28,678 nucleotides of DNA, taken from a virus. Below the pieces are notes generated by a model. The model had not been told where the DNA came from. It saw nothing but the letters and a program-made list of their open reading frames with translations, and ran no database searches. The stretch lies in the IMG/VR virus record IMGVR_UViG_3300027733_000017, positions 1 through 28,678 of that record. One strand, 5' to 3'. This document shows, one piece after another, positions 23,300 to 28,678 of the stretch; positions within the stretch are counted from its first letter, which is position 1; each line of letters opens with the position of its first letter. A program made the translations under genes and the position numbers.

Positions 23300-23473
23300 A
23301 TGAAAGTAATATCACAAGTAAACAAATTTACTTTTGAAGAAATTGAGATTCCAGACGAGGTAATGGAAGAATTGTACACTGAATGGTATCAACGTAGTTT
23401 AAATGAGATGGACTTTGAATCAACAAAGTTCGATGCCATACAGATGCTTGAGTCAAAAAAAATCCCAGTCTAA
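23300..23473 (+). CDS. Second small acidic plus-strand protein
   Basis: I chose ATG at 23300 (MKVISQVNKFTFEEIEIPDE, 57 residues). An AAAGGA ribosome binding site lies seven bases upstream, in the end of the preceding gene. A longer frame from 23156 would run over that gene in another phase. The protein is acidic with a helical centre (MEELYTEWYQRSLNEMDF) and a short C-terminus IPV. Its stop lies in the left arm of a terminator-like hairpin. No family is recognised; it is probably an early protein co-expressed with its neighbour. Confidence 0.7.
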   Translation: MKVISQVNKFTFEEIEIPDEVMEELYTEWYQRSLNEMDFESTKFDAIQMLESKKIPV

Positions 23474-23496
23474 ATGTCAGTAAAGTCCTGGGATTT
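23455..23496 (-). terminator. Distal leftward terminator overlapping a plus-strand stop
   Basis: Arms AAATCCCAG (23460-23468) and CTGGGATTT (23488-23496) form a nine-pair stem. On the minus strand the stem is followed by a run of eight Ts in total. It would back up the terminator at 23625-23659 for leftward transcripts. It could also act on plus-strand transcripts, but the T run there is short. Confidence 0.7.
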
Positions 23497-23560
23497 CTAA
23501 ACGCGCCAGGGAGCACATTTATATTTGAAAACAGTGGATGGGCTGTCGCTGTAAATAAAA

Positions 23561-23604
23561 TGTATGCTAACCATACATACTAGTACACACACCTGTGTAT
23601 ACTA
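23561..23604. promoter_or_regulatory. Two adjacent inverted repeats in the convergent gap
   Basis: TGTATG-N5-CATACA (23561-23577) is followed four bases later by a 24-bp near-perfect palindrome (23581-23604) with outer arms TAGTA/TACTA and one mismatch. They lie between the two leftward terminators, where no gene is present. They may be operator, replication-pause or extra termination structures. The rest of the 284-bp gap (23474-23757) shows no credible gene. Confidence 0.45.
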
Positions 23605-23624
23605 ATATTATTTATATTTTGGTC

Positions 23625-23659
23625 AAAAAAAAGCCCTGGAACATGACAACCAAGGCTTT
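23625..23659 (-). terminator. Main leftward terminator of the tail-fibre/lysis block
   Basis: The minus strand has AAAGCC, one mismatch, TGG, a 10-nt loop, CCA, one mismatch and GGCTTT, followed by eight Ts in all. Arms are at 23654-23659/23650-23652 and 23637-23639/23630-23635. It lies about 100 bp after the last minus-strand gene. Confidence 0.85.
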
Positions 23660-23757
23660 AATAACGAGATAACAATTATGATGTTAGTAAGCAGGCATAT
23701 GGCAAACACCTGTTGAGAGAACTTGTAATAGAGGATACAATTTTCTTACTAACATAA

Positions 23758-24081
23758 TTATTTATCATCTTTCTTTCCAAACTCAATGATAATCTCTGGT
23801 TGAGATAACTCATTAATACGTTTGATTTTACGATCATGCGTATCCCATTCTTTGTAGACTTCATCCTTTCCATTCAAAATATTACCAGTTGGACCAAGTA
23901 TTGCTCTACATCTTCTGCATTTAGTTTTCCATCTTATACAGTCTTCTAAAATACATTCATGATATGTATAATCAATTACTTGATTTTTAATCATTTGCCC
24001 GCACCCTAAAGTACAGGCATTGATTCTAGATTTATCTTGATTATACAGGATAAATTCATCTATCTCTTCTTTTGTTTTCAT
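23758..24081 (-). CDS. Cysteine-rich small protein, possible zinc-binding
   Basis: The 107-residue protein has cysteines at 23, 27, 43, 48, 55 and 58 and His41: CTLGC, HECILEDC and KCRRC. Such spacing suggests one or two zinc sites rather than disulphides, but no known zinc-ribbon family fits exactly. The C-terminus is acidic then basic (EIIIEFGKKDDK). It is the last gene of the leftward block, after the coiled-coil/membrane protein. The ribosome binding site is weak (TAAGACTT). A lysis or host-takeover role is possible, but function is unknown. Confidence 0.7.
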   Translation of the reverse strand: MKTKEEIDEFILYNQDKSRINACTLGCGQMIKNQVIDYTYHECILEDCIRWKTKCRRCRAILGPTGNILNGKDEVYKEWDTHDRKIKRINELSQPEIIIEFGKKDDK

Positions 24082-24086
24082 AAGTC

Positions 24087-24320
24087 TTAGAATTTAATTA
24101 ATATAGTTACAACTATCCCTATGACACTACTTATGATCAATCCTGTACTTGTTATAATAACCTTGGCTAATGAACTTTTTGATTCAGTTAATTCATCTCC
24201 AATTTTACTTAATTTAACTGCTAATTCGCTTAATCTACGATCTAAATCAGCATAACGTAATGCACACATTTCTACGTGTGATTCTAGATTTTCTTTTTCT
24301 ATATCTGTAGTATGTAACAT
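24087..24320 (-). CDS. Coiled-coil membrane protein, XhlA/holin-like candidate
   Basis: The 77-residue protein has an N-terminal charged coiled coil (residues about 5-50: YADLDRRLSELAVKLSKIGD) and one C-terminal transmembrane segment (about 54-76: VIITSTGLIISSVIGIVVTI). This is the architecture of XhlA-like phage lysis proteins, which act at the inner membrane with a holin or endolysin. The start overlaps the upstream stop as TAATG. No endolysin gene is recognised beside it, so a lysis role is provisional; it could instead be another membrane anchor. Confidence 0.65.
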   Translation of the reverse strand: MLHTTDIEKENLESHVEMCALRYADLDRRLSELAVKLSKIGDELTESKSSLAKVIITSTGLIISSVIGIVVTILIKF

Positions 24321-24643
24321 TATGCTGACCTATTCATAATTCTGATACGGAAATTACGACTATCAGTTAATCCGTCAGTGGTTATGACTTTAACTGTTAC
24401 TGTATATACTTTATCAAGTTGACCTTGGCTTAATTGCACATAAGTTTTAGTCCCAGTAATGCCACTTGATACTTTTAATAATGGTTTTGGATCATTGGAT
24501 CTAGTCTGAACTGTATATACTGCTGTTGCGATTGCATCATTAGTTTCTAACCATTCATTCCATTCAAATGTATATGTCAATACTGCAGTTGGATCTTTGT
24601 CAATCTGCAATAAATTATTCTTGTATTCAAATCCTGTTGTCAT
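24320..24643 (-). CDS. Phage fibre-tail adaptor protein
   Basis: The 107-residue protein has KDPTAVLTYTFEWNEWLETND, then a beta region with VYTVQTRSND, and a C-terminal YTVTVKVITTDGLTDSRNF segment followed by RIRIM. The order DP-x-x-x-L-Y-F-W-x-W-L, then VTxxxTTDGxTDxRxxxIRI is characteristic of small phage fibre-tail adaptor proteins. These are thought to link fibre to tail. It follows the 839-residue fibre-like gene by one base and has an AGGAAAG ribosome binding site. This supports that the upstream protein is a virion fibre. Confidence 0.8.
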   Translation of the reverse strand: MTTGFEYKNNLLQIDKDPTAVLTYTFEWNEWLETNDAIATAVYTVQTRSNDPKPLLKVSSGITGTKTYVQLSQGQLDKVYTVTVKVITTDGLTDSRNFRIRIMNRSA

Positions 24644-24644
24644 T

Positions 24645-27164
24645 TTACTTTCCTATAATATGGGTTCTGTCTTCTTGTTCAATATTCAATGCACGATCTT
24701 CATATTGAATAATCCATTCTCTACTTTCATTTGGAACTATGTAAGTTAATTCAGGATCTAAATAGAATCTTGTACCTATTGCAATCAATGTAGCATTAGT
24801 TGATAATACTGCATTTGTTCTTATACTTTTACTTATACGGATTACTGAAATAACGGTACATTGAGGATTACTAGTCAATGTACGAATACGTTTTTCAGTT
24901 ATTGCTAATCCAAAATTTGAAATCAATGTAGCCTGAATTCTTCCAATAATTACTGTTGCAGTCACTAATACGGTCGCAGTCATATTCATTGAACAAACTT
25001 CATTTACTTTCTTAACCACTGCAGTCAATTGCGTAACAAATGCATTCATTGGTACAGTTGTTTTGCGAATTCTTACTAATTCATTACTTACTGTTACTTG
25101 ACTTGATTGTATTGAATCCAATGTTCTAATACGTCTTGAATTACAAACCATTGTTACAGTTTGATTCAATATTGCATCACTTCTTCTTATTGGATTAATC
25201 GTTGTAATCAAAGATGCATTTGTATTCAATTGACTCTGAATAACAACAATATTACCATTACTTGCATACAATTCAGTACTGATCGATTGTTGACTTGTGA
25301 ATCCAATTATCTTTGTATAAGTTGCAGTCATTGACGTTTGATTCGATAATTGAGCATTGAACTCAATAACCTTTGTCAATACAGTATTCAATACAGCATT
25401 TGTTGAAATTGTAGAATCCAAAGTACGGATTCTAACCAATGTTTCACTTATACTTACATTAGCCTGTAAATTAATCAATTGATCAGTTGTTTTAACTGCA
25501 TCCACAGTTATATTAGTATTAACTTCACAATTAATAAAGAAGTTACCAATACGTCCAATGGCCACAAGTTCAGTTGCAATAGAATCAAATGCAGAAGTTG
25601 TTTCTCTTATTCTTTGATTATCTATTGTTGTATTAAACAAACTATCCATTTGAGAACTAAACTGAATTAATTTATTTGAAGTAGTAATTTGACTAAATTC
25701 TAAACTTAGACTTGCATCAAACTCTAATGGCATGAATTGCGGAGTACAAACTAATGTTGCATTTGAATTTAGATTAGCATTGCCAACTGTTGATTTAATC
25801 AAATTAGCAGTAATAGTTGCATTAGAAATTAATACAGCAGGTACATTATATACACCACCCGATATATCATCAATAAAGTTATTATTGAAATGATACATGA
25901 ATTGTGTCGTTGTTCTCCAACCATCACCAATTTCACCATTAGGTCTATATTGATATACTTGATTCTCTGCAATAGTAAAGAATAATTCATCAACAATTAT
26001 AGGAGTAGATACTGAACTTAATACAATATAATCATTAGTTGGTGTTGCCGATGCAGTACTTGTTAATGTACTTGTATATACTGCACTTGTACTAGTGTTT
26101 GTAACTTTTAATGTAATCGTTGAACTGATTCTGTATACTTCAATTTTAAAAGTAGTCTGATAAGTGCTTACTACATTTACTGTAATAGTAGATGAATTGA
26201 ATCTAAAGTAAATGGTACTATTTCCAGAACCAATTTCCCATGCATCTGCATTAAGTATAGATCCTTGATTAGAAGTATAAAAGTTTACATGCATTGATAT
26301 GTAAAAACTTTGATTAGCAAGTATAGGTGTTTTAGATTTATTTTCAATTCTATAATATCTATTAGCACCATATGGAACAAGTGCATCTGAACCAGTACCG
26401 CTAAATAATCCTAATTCAGCCCATTGTCCTGTACCATATGGATATGAAGGATTATAAATGACTTCATTACCTACTCTTGTAATAGATCTTGGTCGTTTAT
26501 TATTAAATGTTCCATATGCATATATTGACGCAACTGAAGTTAAATTAGCATTATATGCCTTTGATACTTTAGCAACCGATGACAATGTAAAGTTAGATTG
26601 TAAATTACTGATTGCTCCTTTTGTATAATCTGGAGTTACAGATAAACTTGTAGTCAGATCCAATTGAGCAAAAAGATTACGCAATGGATTACAAACAATA
26701 CTTGGAGCAAATGCATCTGTTAAACTTGCACTGAAGTTGATTACTTTATTCGCAGTTACTATAGATGAGAAAACCGCATTAAAGGCGGCTTCATCTTCTC
26801 TAACTCTTGTATAGTCAAAAGAGATGGCTGCATCTGCGTCACACTGTGCGGATACATAACGTACTCGCATTCCTTCAATGGCAATATTGAAGACTGAACT
26901 AACTTGTGTATTATTATCTTTGATTAAACTAACTTCAATTGCCATCAAAGCAGTCATGTATGCAAACATTTGCCCGGAGACTAAATTTCCGAGATCTACA
27001 TCACAAGTTTGAGTAAAGGTAGAGGTTAAACTTACAGCCGTTCCTTTAATCACACCTATAATTGCTGATACCGAGCAGGTTAATTCAAAACTTGCATCAG
27101 CATTAGCAACATAGGTGAAGTATCCATCTTCTATATAACCACTTTCGTAATAATATAGATCCAT
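24645..27164 (-). CDS. Large repetitive fibre-like structural protein with LamG-like centre
   Basis: The 839-residue protein has many short beta repeats of the type A-x-L-x-S-x-x-S-I/V (for example SANLTSVASI-like and NSNATLVC), separated by 30-45 residues. Residues about 245-410 resemble a concanavalin/LamG jelly-roll: WAELGLFSG, FYISMHVNFYTS, STIYFRFNSSTITV. A second short LamG-like trace follows (TTQFMYHFNNNFIDDISGG). It begins MDLYYYESGYIEDGYFTYVA and ends in a charged tail with IQYEDRALNIEQEDRTHIIG. Proteins of this build occur in tail regions of aquatic phages; a fibre or adhesin role is inferred. A GAAGGAAT site precedes the ATG. Confidence 0.75.
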   Translation of the reverse strand: MDLYYYESGYIEDGYFTYVANADASFELTCSVSAIIGVIKGTAVSLTSTFTQTCDVDLGNLVSGQMFAYMTALMAIEVSLIKDNNTQVSSVFNIAIEGMRVRYVSAQCDADAAISFDYTRVREDEAAFNAVFSSIVTANKVINFSASLTDAFAPSIVCNPLRNLFAQLDLTTSLSVTPDYTKGAISNLQSNFTLSSVAKVSKAYNANLTSVASIYAYGTFNNKRPRSITRVGNEVIYNPSYPYGTGQWAELGLFSGTGSDALVPYGANRYYRIENKSKTPILANQSFYISMHVNFYTSNQGSILNADAWEIGSGNSTIYFRFNSSTITVNVVSTYQTTFKIEVYRISSTITLKVTNTSTSAVYTSTLTSTASATPTNDYIVLSSVSTPIIVDELFFTIAENQVYQYRPNGEIGDGWRTTTQFMYHFNNNFIDDISGGVYNVPAVLISNATITANLIKSTVGNANLNSNATLVCTPQFMPLEFDASLSLEFSQITTSNKLIQFSSQMDSLFNTTIDNQRIRETTSAFDSIATELVAIGRIGNFFINCEVNTNITVDAVKTTDQLINLQANVSISETLVRIRTLDSTISTNAVLNTVLTKVIEFNAQLSNQTSMTATYTKIIGFTSQQSISTELYASNGNIVVIQSQLNTNASLITTINPIRRSDAILNQTVTMVCNSRRIRTLDSIQSSQVTVSNELVRIRKTTVPMNAFVTQLTAVVKKVNEVCSMNMTATVLVTATVIIGRIQATLISNFGLAITEKRIRTLTSNPQCTVISVIRISKSIRTNAVLSTNATLIAIGTRFYLDPELTYIVPNESREWIIQYEDRALNIEQEDRTHIIGK

Positions 27165-27166
27165 TT

Positions 27167-27343
27167 TTATTCCTTCGGTAAATTAAAAAAAGCCATGGCT
27201 TCTTCTGTTGTATCAAACCAATACCATCCTTCTACTGGATATGTATAGGTATCTTTTTCTTCTTTGAATAATGCAAATCCTAAACCTTGAACTACATTTG
27301 GTCCTTCAAATAATTCATTATTATCTTGTTTAAAAAAACTCAT
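27167..27343 (-). CDS. Small conserved tail-region protein
   Basis: I chose ATG at 27343 (MSFFKQDNNELFEGPNVVQG, 58 residues). It has an AGGAG ribosome binding site six bases upstream, while the longer frame would overlap the fibre stop. It contains LFEGPNVV, then KDTYTYPVEGWYWFDTTEEA and a short end. The pattern (tyrosine-rich central strand, EGWYWFD, AMAFF) is frequent in small phage proteins beside fibre genes. Its role is unknown; it may help fibre assembly. It lies between two large fibre genes. Confidence 0.75.
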   Translation of the reverse strand: MSFFKQDNNELFEGPNVVQGLGFALFKEEKDTYTYPVEGWYWFDTTEEAMAFFNLPKE

Positions 27344-27351
27344 TTTATCTC

Positions 27352-28678
27352 CTAATAGGTTATATTCCAACCTTTTATATTTGCTAATGACATATCTAAT
27401 TTTCTAAATGTACGTGCCGCTGTTGTCGCAACTTGATATGGTCTATCTACTGTAACTGATGTACTAGTAAATGATACTATTTGTTGTCTATAGAAAACAA
27501 CACCGCCAGTACCTGTATTAAATGTAACTGCTGCTCCACCGGATGTTAATGATATTTGAAACGTATTAGTAGCAGCATTTATTACAAAATACGGCGTACC
27601 AATAGCAATACTTCCACCAGAAGTGCCTATAGTATTAAACATAACCCTATCTCCATTAACAAATCCATTATTGGTTAGATTTACTAATGCCCCTGTACCA
27701 GTAAATGTTACACTAGCACTACCCGTAACAACTGTTGTCATACCTACTGCTACTCCAGTAGTAGATGCTGCAGTAATTGTATAACCGCCGACTGTAACAG
27801 TGCCACTAGCAACTGTTATAACAGTATCAATACCTGGATTACCGGTAATAGTTAAAACATTACCCAAAGTTGCTGCTTTTCCTAAATTATTAGTCAACGT
27901 TTCTAATGAAGTTTTCGATAATCTATAACCTACAGTAAATGCTTGTGTCATATTATATGCATCAATCTTTGATAAAGATGCTAATAAAAATGTAGTTGTA
28001 TAAGAATTATGTAATGCCATATTAATTGCAGGAATTGATGTTATTGATGATCCAATATATAGTTGATTAAAAGATATTGCTGCTGTATTAAATGTTATAG
28101 TTGGATGAACAAATAATAAAACACAATTTTGAAATGCAAAATTTGCTGATGTAACTTTACTAAAATTTAGTGCTGGTAATGTGTTTAATGAAAAACATCC
28201 GGAAAACATTGAAGTTATATTTGTAACGTTACTAAAATTTAGTGCTGGTATTGAAGTTAATGAAGCACAATTTTGAAACATATATGATGTGTTTGTTGCA
28301 GCCGCTAAATTAAACAATGGTACTTGAGTTAAACTATAACAATTATAAAACATATAACTCATATCAATTGCTTTAATTGTATTAAACAATGGTACTGATA
28401 ATAAAGCACTACATCCAAAAAACATTGAACTTGTACTTGTAGCATTTTGAGTATTAAACAATGGTACTTGAGTTAATGAAGCACAATTATAAAACATTGA
28501 ACCCGTATTTGTTGCGGCTGCAGTATTAAACAATGGTACTTGAGTTAAATTATAACATTGGTTAAACATTGCATTAAAACTATTACAACTTGCAGTATTA
28601 AATAATGGCACTGAATCTAATTCATAACATTGGTTAAACATACTGGCCATATTTGCAACATATTGAGTATTAAACAAT
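27352..28678 (-). CDS. Tail fibre, C-terminal part (BspA-type repeats)
   Basis: This is the C-terminal part of the 717-residue fibre that begins at 954 across the circle. In the joined protein about 12 repeats of 24 residues (MFNQCYxLxxVPLFNT type) run from about residue 180 to 480. They are followed by a region with degenerate repeats (SMFSGCFSLNTLPALNF), then a beta-rich end with GNVLTITGNPG, an NNGFVNGDRVMFNT motif and a YFVINAATNTFQISLTSGG segment. The latter is common in phage fibre proteins. The final residues are LANIKGWNITY. Repeats near the end are identical over long DNA stretches, so copy number may vary and the assembly may have collapsed units. Receptor binding is likely but not shown. 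Confidence 0.85.
   Translation of the reverse strand, partial: LFNTQYVANMASMFNQCYELDSVPLFNTASCNSFNAMFNQCYNLTQVPLFNTAAATNTGSMFYNCASLTQVPLFNTQNATSTSSMFFGCSALLSVPLFNTIKAIDMSYMFYNCYSLTQVPLFNLAAATNTSYMFQNCASLTSIPALNFSNVTNITSMFSGCFSLNTLPALNFSKVTSANFAFQNCVLLFVHPTITFNTAAISFNQLYIGSSITSIPAINMALHNSYTTTFLLASLSKIDAYNMTQAFTVGYRLSKTSLETLTNNLGKAATLGNVLTITGNPGIDTVITVASGTVTVGGYTITAASTTGVAVGMTTVVTGSASVTFTGTGALVNLTNNGFVNGDRVMFNTIGTSGGSIAIGTPYFVINAATNTFQISLTSGGAAVTFNTGTGGVVFYRQQIVSFTSTSVTVDRPYQVATTAARTFRKLDMSLANIKGWNITY
28552..28678. repeat. Right copy of exact 127-bp terminal repeat
   Basis: Identical to bases 1-127. See the left copy for interpretation. Confidence 0.95.

Noticed and set aside
23676-23873. Minus-strand frame of 65 codons
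   Set aside because: It overlaps the Cys-rich gene in another phase, runs through the terminator region, and has no ribosome binding site or plausible protein composition.
28140-28678. Regular repeats at the contig ends resembling a CRISPR array
   Set aside because: The 72-bp period is an exact multiple of codons and encodes BspA-type 24-residue units in one open frame. There are no unique spacers of constant length.

Overview
The window is a complete small tailed-phage genome, or very nearly so. It is AT-rich and shows siphovirus-type (long non-contractile tail) structural genes. Bases 1-127 are repeated exactly as 28552-28678. The open frame running off the right end (27352-28678, minus strand) continues in frame at the left end (954-1, minus strand) to give one 717-residue fibre protein. 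The molecule is therefore best read as a circle, or a circularly permuted genome, of 28,551 bp cut inside a repeat-rich fibre gene. No integrase, repressor, tRNA, rRNA, CRISPR array or insertion sequence is visible. The phage looks strictly lytic, and its host cannot be named from the sequence; I would guess an AT-rich aquatic bacterium.

Almost everything is on the minus strand. Read leftwards from about 22.8 kb, the order is: a compact superfamily-A polymerase (21070-22704); a tiny ORF and an endonuclease VII-like HNH nuclease; four small unknown genes; small and large terminase; portal; a 53-residue basic protein; scaffold; major capsid; head-tail connector; tail terminator candidate; tail tube; a short unknown; tail assembly chaperones with a lambda-like GGGAAAG -1 frameshift; an HK97 gp10-like protein; tape measure; distal tail proteins; a tail-tip hub that appears split into separate genes by a very large inserted receptor-type protein; a small tail protein; and a fibre cassette (1282-1671, 954-1280, then the 717-residue fibre). 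After the circle closes, a 58-residue protein, an 839-residue fibre-like protein, a fibre-tail adaptor, a coiled-coil/transmembrane lysis candidate and a Cys-rich protein follow. Tandem terminators at 23.45-23.66 kb end the leftward block.

Only two small acidic genes (23095-23473) lie on the plus strand. Between them and the polymerase is a 0.34-kb control region (22759-23094) with divergent sigma70-like promoters, hairpins, and one full plus one partial copy of an element that recurs at 12931-13011, just upstream of the tail chaperone/tape-measure block. Leftward terminators after the tail tube, after the 53-residue gene, and between the small tail protein and the fibre cassette cut the structural region into transcription units.

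Most notable points: (i) the only recognisable replication enzyme is a divergent family-A-like polymerase without a visible exonuclease domain, reminiscent of the transposon/viral TV-Pol prim-pol family; (ii) the tail-tip hub seems interrupted by a 1,099-residue protein whose glycine-rich domain is itself interrupted by a seven-repeat propeller-like module; (iii) the 717-residue fibre carries a PKD-like domain followed by about 12 BspA-type 24-residue leucine-rich repeats; (iv) the duplicated non-coding element; (v) there is no recognisable endolysin.
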